In this document: positions 8,729-17,298 of the stretch, piece by piece | Position numbering within the stretch: position 1 is the first letter of the stretch | Layout: each line of letters opens with the position of its first letter | Assembly (NCBI GenBank): GCA_036675275.1 | Contig: JAKFFG010000012.1 | Span: forward strand, 6,888 to 70,887 | Direction of reading: 5' to 3' | From: Pollutimonas sp036675275 | GTDB taxonomy: Bacteria; Pseudomonadota; Gammaproteobacteria; Burkholderiales; Burkholderiaceae_B | DNA: 64,000 nt | The notes under the pieces: generated by a model | The model's database searches: none | Told to the model about the DNA's origin: nothing | The model's input: only the letters and a program-made list of their open reading frames with translations | Translations under genes and position numbers: made by a program

Positions 8729-9678
8729 ACATGCCCATCGTATGCCTGACCGGGCCCACGGCCGCGGGGAAAAGCGCCACGACGCTGGCACTGGCAAGGC
8801 GCTGGCCGATAGAAATCATTGTCATGGATTCGGCCACCATCTATCGCGGCATGGACATAGGCACGGCCAAGCCCTCAAGCGATGAGCAAGCCGCAGCGCC
8901 CCACCACTTGCTGGACATACGCGATCCCGCCGAAAGCTATTCGGCGGCCGAATTCCAGGCCGATGCAAGCGCGCTGATCGACGCCATCCAGGCAAGAGGC
9001 AATATCCCGCTACTGTGCGGTGGCACGATGTTGTACTACAAGGCACTGCGCGAGGGGCTGAACGAGCTGCCGGCGGCAGATCCCATCGTACGCACGGAAA
9101 TCGACAGCGAAGCAAAAGAATGCGGCTGGCCGGAACTGCACAGGCGGTTGGCCGCCTACGATCCCTCGACCGCAGCGCGGCTGGCGCCCAATGACAGCCA
9201 GCGGCTGCAGCGCGCAATTGAAATATACCGGGTCAGCGGCAAGCCCATGTCCGTGTGGCTGGCCCAGGCTCGCCCCCGGCAGCGCAATAACCATGAATTC
9301 GTCACGATCAGCCTGGAGCCGTCGGACCGCCTGGCCTTGCATGCAAGAATCGCGCGGCGCTATCAGCAGATGATCTCTGACGGTCTATTGCGGGAAGTAG
9401 AGGCGCTGCATCGACGGCCAGACCTGCACACTGGCCTGCCGTCGGTACGATGTGTCGGCTACCGGCAGCTGTGGGACTTTCTTGATGGAAAGGTAGACAT
9501 GAATACCGCGGTGGAACAAGCCGTTGCCGCTACGCGCCAGTTGGCCAAGCGCCAGCTGACCTGGCTGCGCTCGCAACCCGAGCGCCATGCCATCGACTGC
9601 CTGGCCCCCGATGCCACGACCCGGGCCGTCGACAAGATTGCGTCGATCTGGCCTGCGCCTGCATCAGTGGGCCCCTAG
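8725..9678 (+). CDS. miaA: tRNA dimethylallyltransferase MiaA
   Basis: MiaA adds dimethylallyl to A37 of tRNAs reading UNN codons. The start is the ATG at 8725, which overlaps the mutL stop in an ATGA junction and gives 317 residues; a longer in-frame reading from 8560 lies inside mutL and is rejected. The P-loop GPTAAGKS is at about residues 9-16, DSATIYRGMDIGTAKPS follows, then HHLLDIRDPAESYSAAEF, GGTMLYYKAL and GYRQLWDFLDG. The usual hfq gene does not follow; instead convergent purM lies 27 bp downstream. Confidence 0.96.
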   Translation: MNMPIVCLTGPTAAGKSATTLALARRWPIEIIVMDSATIYRGMDIGTAKPSSDEQAAAPHHLLDIRDPAESYSAAEFQADASALIDAIQARGNIPLLCGGTMLYYKALREGLNELPAADPIVRTEIDSEAKECGWPELHRRLAAYDPSTAARLAPNDSQRLQRAIEIYRVSGKPMSVWLAQARPRQRNNHEFVTISLEPSDRLALHARIARRYQQMISDGLLREVEALHRRPDLHTGLPSVRCVGYRQLWDFLDGKVDMNTAVEQAVAATRQLAKRQLTWLRSQPERHAIDCLAPDATTRAVDKIASIWPAPASVGP

Positions 9679-9705
9679 TATCGGCAAATACGGACCCGGG
9701 GACGC

Positions 9706-10758
9706 TTATACGACCAGGGTCTGGGGCGCATCGGCGCTTTCGCGCTCGATGATTTCGCCCAGGACGCTGACTTGTTCGCCATGGGCGGCCAAGGTGGCTT
9801 TTACGACGTCGGCCTGATCTGCCGGCACGACAAGTATCATGCCTATGCCGCAATTGAATACACGGTGCATTTCAGTATCGGCAACCCCGCCGTTTTGTTG
9901 CAGCCAGGTGAAGAGCTCCGGCATGACCCAGGCGTCGCGGTGCAGGCGCGCCGCGAGACCGGGCTGCAGAATGCGTGGAACGTTATCGAGCAAGCCGCCG
10001 CCGGTGATATGCGCCAGGCCTTTGATAGCCGCTCCGTGTGCTGCCAATGCAGCCAGCACCGATTTCACATAGATGCGCGTAGGCTCCATCACCACATCTT
10101 CCAGGCGCCGTCCGCCGAGATCCTGGCCCGGCCTGGCATTGGCGTGCGTGAGTATCTTGCGCAACAGCGAGAAGCCGTTAGAGTGGGCGCCGCTGGAAGC
10201 CAGTCCCATAACGACGTCGCCCGGAACTATGGATTTGCCGTCGATGATGCGCGATTTTTCGACCGCGCCAACGGCGAAACCGGCAAGGTCGTACTCGCCG
10301 TCCGGATACATGCCGGGCATCTCGGCGGTTTCGCCGCCGATGAGGGCGCAGCCCGAAAGTTCACACCCCTTGGCAATTCCACCGACGACGCTGGCGGCGG
10401 TATCGACCGACAATTTTCCGCAGGCGAAATAGTCGAGAAAGAACAAAGGTTCCGCGCCTTGCACCAGAATATCGTTGACGCTCATGGCCACCAGGTCGAT
10501 ACCGACGGTATCATGGCGCTGCCATTCGAAAGCGAGCCGCAATTTCGTGCCCACGCCGTCAGTTCCCGACACAAGCACCGGCTCTTTCAGGTGCTTGGGC
10601 ACTTCGAACAAGGCACCGAATCCGCCTATGCCTGCCATGACGCCGGCACGCATTGTCTTGGCGGCTAGCGGTTTGATACGGTCGACAAGCGCATCGCCGG
10701 CATCGATATCGACCCCTGCATCGCGATAGGTCAGGGAAGCTGAATGTTTGTTTGTCAT
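9706..10758 (-). CDS. purM: Phosphoribosylformylglycinamidine cyclo-ligase PurM
   Basis: PurM (AIR synthetase) closes the imidazole ring in step five of purine synthesis, using ATP on FGAM. The 350-residue protein has the PurM signatures SLTYRDAGVDIDAGDALV, VSGTDGVGTKLRLAF, the Asp-rich VGIDLVAMSVNDILVQGAEPLFFLDYFA, GGETAEMPGMY, and a C-terminal HITGGGLLDNVPRIL. It is a single gene, divergent from hda with 137 bp between the starts. The C-terminus resembles those of other betaproteobacterial enzymes. No PurR-type operator is recognisable. Confidence 0.96.
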   Translation of the reverse strand: MTNKHSASLTYRDAGVDIDAGDALVDRIKPLAAKTMRAGVMAGIGGFGALFEVPKHLKEPVLVSGTDGVGTKLRLAFEWQRHDTVGIDLVAMSVNDILVQGAEPLFFLDYFACGKLSVDTAASVVGGIAKGCELSGCALIGGETAEMPGMYPDGEYDLAGFAVGAVEKSRIIDGKSIVPGDVVMGLASSGAHSNGFSLLRKILTHANARPGQDLGGRRLEDVVMEPTRIYVKSVLAALAAHGAAIKGLAHITGGGLLDNVPRILQPGLAARLHRDAWVMPELFTWLQQNGGVADTEMHRVFNCGIGMILVVPADQADVVKATLAAHGEQVSVLGEIIERESADAPQTLVV

Positions 10759-10895
10759 GAGAAATGCCGTGGGATGTGTAAGAATTGCGTGTTTAATTAA
10801 ATACCGGGGTTGATTTTACGATGAACGGAGCCACTGCACGTGACAGGCCTGCCACATGAGCCGCCCATACCGCAGCGTCCTTCATTAGACAACAC

Positions 10896-11585
10896 ATGAC
10901 ACAGCAACTGATTCTGGACTTGTTACCGCGCTCTGCGCCCACGCTGGAGAACTTCGTGACCGGCGAAAACGGTGCCGCGCTTGACGCATTGCGGCACTGG
11001 GAGCCCGGACGCGCCATTTACCTGTGGGGCGCCCCTGGCGTGGGCCGCAGCCATTTGCTGCAGGCTGTCTCGACCCGGCCCGACGCGCTTTACCATGGGC
11101 CCGGATCAAGTCCCGCCATAATCAAGAATATAGCCACCGGCGAGCTGCTGCAGCACAAGCTCATCGCCATCGATAATGTGGAGCTCCTCGACGACGACGG
11201 GCAGGCGGCCTTGTTTGCCCTGTACAATCGCTGGCGCGAGGTTGCCGCGGCCAGGCACGGTTTTGCGCTAATTCTGGCAGGCGATCGCGCGCCCATGGCG
11301 ATGCCGGTACGCGAAGATTTGCGTACCCGCCTGGGCTGGGATCTGGTGTTCCGCCTGGAGCTGCTTTCCGACCAGGATCGCGCCGAAGCCCTGAAAGCCA
11401 GGGCCGCGGAGCGGGGCCTGCTGCTTTCGCCCGAGGTAATAAGCTGGGTTCTGACCCACTATGCCCGGGACATGGGCCGCCTGACCTCGCTGATCGACGC
11501 GCTGGACCGCTACTCGCTGGAAAAGCACCGGGCCATTACCTTGCCTCTACTGAAAGACCTGCTGGCCTCCAGCCAGACCCGATAA
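10896..11585 (+). CDS. hda: DnaA regulatory inactivator Hda
   Basis: Hda, a DnaA paralogue with an AAA+ domain, promotes hydrolysis of DnaA-bound ATP together with the sliding clamp, preventing re-initiation. The 229-residue protein starts with QQLILDLLPRSAPTLENFV; the Gln-Leu stretch is the clamp-binding motif of the family. The P-loop is degenerate (GAPGVGRSHLLQA), as usual for proteobacterial Hda. The sensor-2 region RDMGRLTSLIDALDRYSL is present, and there is no DnaA domain IV. It heads a run with a HAD phosphatase, pcnB and folK. Confidence 0.92.
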   Translation: MTQQLILDLLPRSAPTLENFVTGENGAALDALRHWEPGRAIYLWGAPGVGRSHLLQAVSTRPDALYHGPGSSPAIIKNIATGELLQHKLIAIDNVELLDDDGQAALFALYNRWREVAAARHGFALILAGDRAPMAMPVREDLRTRLGWDLVFRLELLSDQDRAEALKARAAERGLLLSPEVISWVLTHYARDMGRLTSLIDALDRYSLEKHRAITLPLLKDLLASSQTR

Positions 11586-11600
11586 TTAATTGCGATCCGA

Positions 11601-12302
11601 ATGACAACCCCTAAACGCCTGGCCCTGTTTGACCTCGACCATACCCTGCTTCCGCTGGACAGCGATTATCAGTGGGCCGACTTCCTGGCGCGCACCGGCC
11701 GGGCCGGCGATCCCCACGAAGCCCGGCGACGCAATGACGACCTGATGGAACGCTATAACGCCGGCGTTCTTTCCGCTGAGCAATCGGCTGAATTCATGCT
11801 CGGCTTGCTGACGGGGCCCGCGCCGGCAGAGCTTGCCGACTGGCACGAAGCCTTCATGCGGGAAGTGGTTAGTCCGGCAATTCTGCCTGTCGCCACCGAC
11901 CTGGTTCGCGAACATCGTGATAGCGGCGACCTGTGCGCCATCGTAACGGCGACAAACGAATTCGTGACGGCGCCCATTGCGCGCGCATTCGGCATCGAGC
12001 ACCTGATTGCGACCGTGCCCGAAATGCGCGACGGCCGCTACACCGGGCGTATCCAGGGAGTACCCAGCTTCCAGGCCGGGAAAGTGACCCGTGTGCAGCA
12101 ATGGCTGGAATCGATGGGACTGACACTGGCCGGTTTTGACGAAACCTATTTTTACAGCGACTCCCCGAACGACCTTCCTCTTCTCGAAGTCGTGACGCAT
12201 CCCGTCGCCACCAATCCCAGCGCGGTCCTGCGCGAAGTCGCCGGACACCGCCACTGGAAAATCCTTGACCTGTTCAAGGACATGCAAGACGCAAAGTCCT
12301 AA
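11601..12302 (+). CDS. HAD-IB family phosphatase (SerB-like)
   Basis: A 233-residue haloacid-dehalogenase hydrolase of subfamily IB. Motif I is FDLDHTLLPLDSD (nucleophile Asp in DxDxT), motif II VTATNEF, motif III the Lys in AGKVTRVQQWL, and motif IV YSDSPNDLPLL. The helical cap between residues 15 and 85 is of the type found in the phosphoserine phosphatase/histidinol-phosphatase class. Proteins of this type lie between hda and pcnB in many Burkholderiales. The substrate is not determined; phosphoserine or L-histidinol phosphate would be the first guesses. It begins 15 bp after hda. Confidence 0.88.
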   Translation: MTTPKRLALFDLDHTLLPLDSDYQWADFLARTGRAGDPHEARRRNDDLMERYNAGVLSAEQSAEFMLGLLTGPAPAELADWHEAFMREVVSPAILPVATDLVREHRDSGDLCAIVTATNEFVTAPIARAFGIEHLIATVPEMRDGRYTGRIQGVPSFQAGKVTRVQQWLESMGLTLAGFDETYFYSDSPNDLPLLEVVTHPVATNPSAVLREVAGHRHWKILDLFKDMQDAKS

Positions 12303-12311
12303 AATACATTC

Positions 12312-13661
12312 ATGCTTAAAGAAACAATAAAAAACTTCGTCGGCCGGCTCTTCGCCGCGCCGCGCCGTGGACCCGAGCGGTTCTCGCGGGAAAAACACGG
12401 TATCGACCGGCGCAACGTCTCGCGCCATGCCATCAAGGTGTGCGAAGTACTGCACAATGAAGGCTACTCCGCCTACATCGTGGGCGGAGCGGTGCGCGAC
12501 CTTATCGTGGGGCTTGAACCGAAAGACTTCGACGTGGCGACGAACGCCACGCCGAATCAGATCAGGCCATTGTTCCGCCGCGCCCGCATTATCGGCAAGC
12601 GTTTTCAGCTGGTCCATGTCGTGTTCGGACAGGAAATCATCGAGACATCTACCTTCCGCGCGCCGGCGTCGGTCGAGCAAGACACCGATGAGCATGGGCG
12701 TATCCTGCGCGACAACTTGTTCGGCACACACGAAGAAGATGCGGCCAGGCGCGATTTCACGCTCAACGCTTTGTATTACGACCCGATCACCGAAGAAGTC
12801 ATCGACTACCATCGAGGCTTGCCCGACCTGAAAAAACGGGTCGTGCGCATGATAGGCGATCCTGAAACGCGCTATCGCGAAGATCCGGTGCGCATGCTGC
12901 GCGCACTGCGCTTTGCCGCCAAGCTCAGCGCCACGATAGATCCAGCCTCACGCGAACCCCTGGTGCGCATGGCTCATCTCATCGAGAACGTGCCCTCCTC
13001 GCGCCTGTTCGACGAAATACTGAAACTGCTCACCTGCGGGCACGCCATGGACTGCCTGCGCCAGCTCCAGGCCGTCGGATTGCACCAGAGCGTGCTGCCA
13101 TCCATGGAACTGACCTTCAAGGAAGAAGGCGGCGAGGAGTTCGTCGAACTGGCCCTGGCCCGTACCGATGCGCGTGTACGCGCCGGTAAAACCATCAGCC
13201 CCAGCTTTCTGTTTGCCGCCCTGCTCTGGAAACTGGTCAACAAGCGTTGGCAAAAGATTTGCGCCGAAGGAGAACATCCGGCTCAGGCGCTCATGCAGGC
13301 GGCCGACTCTGTCGTGGCGGAGCAGACACGCAAGCTGGCCATACAGCGGCGCTTCCAGGCGGACATGCGCGAAATCTGGTTCATGCAGGCCCGCTTCGAG
13401 CGAGCCAATGCCAAGACGATCTGGCGCATGATAGAACAGCCGCGTTTCCGCGCCGCGGTCGATTTCCTGCAACTGCGTGCCGAAGCCCATGAAGTGGACA
13501 GCGTTCAAGCCCAATGGTGGATGGACCTGGCCAATGCCGACGATTCGACCCGCGCCGAAATGATAGAGGCTCACGAGGCCGAAAACCGCAGCAGGTCAAC
13601 AGGGACACGCAAGCGCCGCAATCCGCGGCGGCGGCCGCCTGCCCAGGCCAGCAGGCCATAG
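12312..13661 (+). CDS. pcnB: Poly(A) polymerase PcnB
   Basis: PcnB adds 3' poly(A) tails that mark RNA for decay. The 449-residue protein has the class II nucleotidyltransferase core GGAVRDLIVGLEPKDFDVAT with the catalytic DxD (about residue 75), then GKRFQLVHVVFG and RRDFTLNALYYDP, and the neck motif REDPVRMLRALRFAAKL. The tail is strongly basic (RKRRNPRRRPP), which favours PcnB over a CCA-adding enzyme. The gene follows the HAD phosphatase by 9 bp, and its stop is 11 bp before the folK start. Confidence 0.94.
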   Translation: MLKETIKNFVGRLFAAPRRGPERFSREKHGIDRRNVSRHAIKVCEVLHNEGYSAYIVGGAVRDLIVGLEPKDFDVATNATPNQIRPLFRRARIIGKRFQLVHVVFGQEIIETSTFRAPASVEQDTDEHGRILRDNLFGTHEEDAARRDFTLNALYYDPITEEVIDYHRGLPDLKKRVVRMIGDPETRYREDPVRMLRALRFAAKLSATIDPASREPLVRMAHLIENVPSSRLFDEILKLLTCGHAMDCLRQLQAVGLHQSVLPSMELTFKEEGGEEFVELALARTDARVRAGKTISPSFLFAALLWKLVNKRWQKICAEGEHPAQALMQAADSVVAEQTRKLAIQRRFQADMREIWFMQARFERANAKTIWRMIEQPRFRAAVDFLQLRAEAHEVDSVQAQWWMDLANADDSTRAEMIEAHEAENRSRSTGTRKRRNPRRRPPAQASRP

Positions 13662-13672
13662 GCGTGGCGGCG

Positions 13673-14158
13673 ATGCTTGAACATGCGACGGTATATGTAG
13701 GCCTGGGCGCCAATCTGGGCAACGCCAGGGCCTGTATTGAACAGGCGGCGGCCGAGCTGGCAACATGGCCCGGCGTGAGCCGGTTCGCGTTGTCGCCCCT
13801 GTACAGCAGTGCGCCGGTCGATTCCAGCGGACCGGACTACGTCAATGCGGTCGCGCGGCTCGAGACCGACCTTTCGGCAAACGACTTATTGCGCGTATTG
13901 CAAGACATTGAACTCAGGCACGGGCGCGTACGTCCGTATCGGAACGCACCGCGTACGCTCGACCTTGACTTGCTGCTGTACGGCACTCGGGCAATCCAGG
14001 AGCCCGACCTCATCGTGCCGCACCCCAGAATGCACGAACGCGCCTTTGTGCTCAGGCCTCTTGCCGACCTTGCGCCCGATATGCTGCTGCCTCAAGGCCC
14101 AATACAAACCCTGCTTGCAGGCTGTTCGGATCAGGCGCTGAGCAGCATCACCGGCTGA
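13673..14158 (+). CDS. folK: 2-amino-4-hydroxy-6-hydroxymethyldihydropteridine pyrophosphokinase FolK
   Basis: HPPK transfers pyrophosphate from ATP to the pterin in folate synthesis. Starting at the ATG at 13673 (GTG at 13664 is an alternative) the protein has 161 residues. Diagnostic motifs: YVGLGANLGN at the N-terminus, SPLYSSAPV, YVNAVARLET, and RNAPRTLDLDLLLYG containing the Mg-binding Asp pair, then PHPRMHERAFVLRPLADL. A longer in-frame reading from 13514 is inside pcnB and is rejected. It closes the hda-HAD-pcnB-folK run. Confidence 0.95.
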   Translation: MLEHATVYVGLGANLGNARACIEQAAAELATWPGVSRFALSPLYSSAPVDSSGPDYVNAVARLETDLSANDLLRVLQDIELRHGRVRPYRNAPRTLDLDLLLYGTRAIQEPDLIVPHPRMHERAFVLRPLADLAPDMLLPQGPIQTLLAGCSDQALSSITG

Positions 14159-14176
14159 AACGGGAAATCACCGGCC

Positions 14177-14200
14177 CTCTTTCCCTTTAATGGGAAAGAG
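14177..14200. terminator. Hairpin between folK and the convergent citE-like gene
   Basis: A perfect 9-bp stem (CTCTTTCCC at 14177-14185 pairing with 14192-14200) has a 6-nt loop, midway between two convergent stops. There is no T run on either side, so it is either a weak bidirectional terminator or an mRNA 3' end stabiliser. Confidence 0.45.
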
Positions 14201-14210
14201 CCGAATCACG

Positions 14211-15029
14211 TCAGCCGGCCTGCCTCAAGATATGCCTGGCCCGTTCTATGACCGGCGCGTCGACCATTTTGCCGTCCATCTGGAAAGCGGATGAGCCGGT
14301 GGAGTCGGCAATCTCGATGATGCGCCTTGCCCAATCGGCGTCGGCCGCGGTAGGCGCGAATGCGGCATGAATCGTAGCGATTTGCTTGGGATGTATGCAC
14401 AACATTCCGCCGAAACCCATGTCGCGCACCTGCTGGGCGATATGGGCCAAGCCGTCGTGATCGGAGAAGTCGGGATAAACGCCATCCAGCGGCGCGGCCA
14501 GCCCGTGGGCGGCGCCATGCAGCAGGATCTGGCAACGAATGTGGTTCAGCAGAAGCGCGGCGCCGGCGGTGTCGGGCGCCGTGCCGAGCTCCAGCATGAG
14601 GTCCAGACTGCCAAAGGATAGGCGATCGACCCCGTGTTGCGCCGCCATTTCACCCAGCGCCAGCACTCCGCGGGCGCTCTCGATAATAGGCAGCACCGTA
14701 CCGACTGCCTGAGCCACCTGCTGGACCTGCAGGGCCGATTCGGCCTTGGGCAGCAAGACGGCGCGTATGTTGGGATTATCGGCGCACACGGCAAGATCGG
14801 CATTGAACCACTGGGTGGCCGCGCCATTGATGCGCACCCAGAAATCGGCCTGCCGATGGGCAGCCGCAAATTCGCGCAGATGCTCGCGCGCCTGTTCTTT
14901 GAATGCGTGCTCGACGGCATCTTCGAGGTCGATGATTACGGTATCGGCACCGGCTGCGAGCGCCTTGGAAAAGCGCTCGGGACGCGTGGCCGGCACGAAC
15001 AAGGCCGACCGGATCTGCTGCTGCATCAA
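14211..15029 (-). CDS. CitE-like/HpcH-HpaI family lyase, candidate (S)-citramalyl-CoA or malyl-CoA lyase
   Basis: A 272-residue TIM-barrel lyase of the CitE superfamily. Visible motifs are RSALFVPATRPERFSKAL, the metal-binding DTVIIDLEDAV (Glu, Asp), WVRING, VLLPKAES, IIESARGVL and the barrel end GMLCIHPKQIATIHAAF. Family members cleave citryl-, malyl-, citramalyl- or beta-hydroxy-acyl-CoA to acetyl-CoA and an oxo acid. It overlaps the CoA-transferase gene by 4 bp and ends the three-gene operon, which fits a final citramalyl-CoA-type cleavage giving pyruvate and acetyl-CoA. Substrate is inferred from context only. Confidence 0.85.
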   Translation of the reverse strand: MMQQQIRSALFVPATRPERFSKALAAGADTVIIDLEDAVEHAFKEQAREHLREFAAAHRQADFWVRINGAATQWFNADLAVCADNPNIRAVLLPKAESALQVQQVAQAVGTVLPIIESARGVLALGEMAAQHGVDRLSFGSLDLMLELGTAPDTAGAALLLNHIRCQILLHGAAHGLAAPLDGVYPDFSDHDGLAHIAQQVRDMGFGGMLCIHPKQIATIHAAFAPTAADADWARRIIEIADSTGSSAFQMDGKMVDAPVIERARHILRQAG

Positions 15030-16249
15030 ATTACTCCTTGTTGCGCCAGATCGCTGATTTGCTCTTCCGAGTATCCCAGGCTGGCAAGAATCGTGGCGGA
15101 ATTCTCGCCCAATGCCGGAATCCTGTCCATCCGCGCCTGGAAGGCGGAACTGGTGGCGGGCGGCACAAGCGCCGGCAAGGGGCCCACCGCGCTGTCCACC
15201 TGGCGCCAGCGCCGGCGCTGGGCGAGTTGCGGATGATTCCAGACATCTTGCATAGTGCTTACGCTGGCATTGGCAATGTTGGCGGCCTCGAGGCGCTCGA
15301 TGGCCTGGGCACGCGACAGCGACGCAAACGCCGTCACGATGAGGACGCGCAACGCTTCCTTGTTGGCCACGCGCTGCGAGTTGCTGTTGAACCGGTGATC
15401 GGCGGCGACTTCAGGCTGCTTCAATACGGTAGTGCAGAAAGCCGCCCACTCGCGCTCATTCTGCAAGCCCAGCATGATTTCGCTGCCGTCCCCCACCGGA
15501 AATGGACCGTAGGGATAGATCGTGGCATGCGACGCACCGGCGCGCGCCGGCGGCGAAGCGCCATCAAAGGCGTAATACATGGGGAAGCCCATCCATTCGA
15601 CCATGCTCTCGAGCATGGAGACGTCGATGCGGCTGCCCTGCCCGGTACGCTCGCGCAACAGCAGCGCCGACAAGATACTGCTGTAGGCATACATGCCGGC
15701 GGCGATATCCGAAATCGAACAGCCCGCCTTGGCGGGGCTGTCGGGCGTCCCGGTGACGGAAAGAAACCCGCTCTCGCTCTGGATAAGCAGATCGTAGGCC
15801 TTTTTATCCTGATACGAACCGCCCTCGCCGTAACCGGAGATGTCGCAGACAATGAGCCGCGGATTGCTTACACGCAAATCCTCGTACGACAGACCCAGCC
15901 TTGCGGCAGCGCCGGGAGCCAGATTTTGCACCAGGACATCTGCCTGTCCGAGCAGTTCTTGCAGAATATTCGCCGCTTCCGGACGCTTCAGGTCCAGGGC
16001 GAGGCTTTCTTTGGATCGATTAGTCCACACAAAGTGCGAGGCCAGCCCTTTCACCCGCTCATCGTAGCTGCGCGCGAAATCGCCCACGCCCGGCCGTTCG
16101 ACCTTGATGACGCGCGCGCCCATATCGGCAAGCTGGCGCGTACAGAACGGCGCGGCAATGGCATGCTCGAGGCTTACCACCGTAATGCCGTCCAGTGGCC
16201 GGGGCGCCGCGCCGCCGGAGGAGTTGCCTGACTGCATTCGTTCGCTCAT
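15026..16249 (-). CDS. CaiB/BaiF family (class III) CoA-transferase
   Basis: From the ATG at 16249 the protein has 407 residues, the standard length. It has PLDGITVVSLEHAIAAPFCTRQLADMGARVIKVERPG at the N-terminus, NRSKESLALDLKRPEA, the catalytic Asp in AYDLLIQSESG at about residue 165, and DIAAGMYAYSSILSALLLRERTGQGSRIDVSMLE. Class III enzymes move CoA between carboxylic acids through an aspartyl-CoA intermediate. The flanking hydratase and lyase genes overlap it by 4 bp each, so all three form one translationally coupled operon. The acid acceptor could be mesaconate, citramalate or a relative; this is inference. An in-frame extension to 16588 overlaps the next gene and is rejected. Confidence 0.88.
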   Translation of the reverse strand: MSERMQSGNSSGGAAPRPLDGITVVSLEHAIAAPFCTRQLADMGARVIKVERPGVGDFARSYDERVKGLASHFVWTNRSKESLALDLKRPEAANILQELLGQADVLVQNLAPGAAARLGLSYEDLRVSNPRLIVCDISGYGEGGSYQDKKAYDLLIQSESGFLSVTGTPDSPAKAGCSISDIAAGMYAYSSILSALLLRERTGQGSRIDVSMLESMVEWMGFPMYYAFDGASPPARAGASHATIYPYGPFPVGDGSEIMLGLQNEREWAAFCTTVLKQPEVAADHRFNSNSQRVANKEALRVLIVTAFASLSRAQAIERLEAANIANASVSTMQDVWNHPQLAQRRRWRQVDSAVGPLPALVPPATSSAFQARMDRIPALGENSATILASLGYSEEQISDLAQQGVI

Positions 16250-17073
16250 GCTTTGAACCTCAATTCTGCCTGGTGTGCAAGGGTGTTGTCCTGGGCGGCC
16301 CAAAGCTGGGCGCTCTCGCCCGCGAGAGACCCGGCAACCTGAAAAGGGCGTGGCGCGATCAATGGCCGCAGGCCGCGGTAAGCAAGGGAAGTGACCTGCT
16401 TGCCCGGATTGGCATGGACGAAGGCCGCGCACATCAGCGTGGCTATCATGGGCCCGTGCACGACCAGGCCCGGATAACCTTCGACAGCGGTCGCATAAGG
16501 TTCGTCGTAGTGAATCCTGTGGCCGTTGAAGGTAACGGCAGAATAGCGAAACAGCTTCACGCTGGACGGCACAATGGTCTCGGACCATTGCGCCTCGGGC
16601 GCCTGCACGCTGCCTTCCAGCTTAGGCGCGCTGGGCTCGCGATAGACGATATCCTGTTCCTCGGAAATGCACAGTTCGCCGTCCTGCCGATACTCGTGCT
16701 TTACGGTCACGAACAGCAGCTTGCCGCTGCGGCCGTCCTTTTCCTTGACGGCAAAGACCGTGGATTGCCGGGTGGCGGGGCTGCCTACACGCAAGGGCTG
16801 CAGAAAGTCCAGCCGTCCACCGGCCCACATGCGATTGCGGTTTTCGGCGGCAGGCAGGAAGCCACCGCGCCGGGGATGGCCATCGTCGCCTATCTCGTCA
16901 TAGCTGACTCCCTTGACGAACAAGGCCCAATGCCACAACAGGGGTAATTCACCGCCAAGGGCGGGTGCAGCGGCATCCAGACTGAGGGCTACCTTCTGAA
17001 TGTGGCCCAAATCGATCGAATCTTCGACCTCTTCACTGCGGCCTAGCCAGGACGACGGGTTCACGGTTGTCAT
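16246..17073 (-). CDS. Mesaconyl-C4-CoA hydratase-like (FAS1-like/HTD2 double hot-dog) protein
   Basis: The chosen start at 17073 (ATG after an AAAGAGA ribosome site) gives 275 residues. The protein has a double hot-dog layout: an N-terminal FAS1-like dehydratase half and a C-terminal MaoC-like half containing TFNGHRIHYDEPYA with the catalytic pair, followed by EGYPGLVVHGPMIATLM. This pattern is shared by mesaconyl-C4-CoA hydratase of the 3-hydroxypropionate cycle and mitochondrial HTD2. It would add water to an enoyl-CoA. First gene of the operon with the CoA-transferase and CitE-like lyase. An upstream in-frame extension to 17226 lacks a ribosome site. Confidence 0.85.
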   Translation of the reverse strand: MTTVNPSSWLGRSEEVEDSIDLGHIQKVALSLDAAAPALGGELPLLWHWALFVKGVSYDEIGDDGHPRRGGFLPAAENRNRMWAGGRLDFLQPLRVGSPATRQSTVFAVKEKDGRSGKLLFVTVKHEYRQDGELCISEEQDIVYREPSAPKLEGSVQAPEAQWSETIVPSSVKLFRYSAVTFNGHRIHYDEPYATAVEGYPGLVVHGPMIATLMCAAFVHANPGKQVTSLAYRGLRPLIAPRPFQVAGSLAGESAQLWAAQDNTLAHQAELRFKA

Positions 17074-17236
17074 GTCTATCTCTTTCGTTTGTGCATCAAC
17101 TAAAACTGTAGCTTGAAGGGTTATACCGGAGTTGTGAATTCGATTTTGAATAACAGGGCCTTCAAAGCGCCTGAACCACTGAATAGACATGCACCACGAG
17201 ACGCTGGAGTCCGCCTTGCGAGTCATTCTTTACACT

Positions 17237-17248
17237 CTAATATATTAG
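17237..17248. promoter_or_regulatory. Palindrome in the divergent promoter region, candidate operator
   Basis: A perfect 12-bp palindrome, CTAATATATTAG, is flanked by partly symmetric ACAC/GTGT bases. It sits 51 bp before the dehydratase start at 17299 and 164 bp from the divergent start at 17073. The AT-rich core is conspicuous in this GC-rich DNA and resembles the type of site bound by GntR- or LysR-type regulators. It could equally be part of a promoter. No regulator gene is adjacent. Confidence 0.4.
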
Positions 17249-17298
17249 TGTTTTAATTGCTTTCTATGCCCGCTCAACTCACACAGGCCTGATAATCC

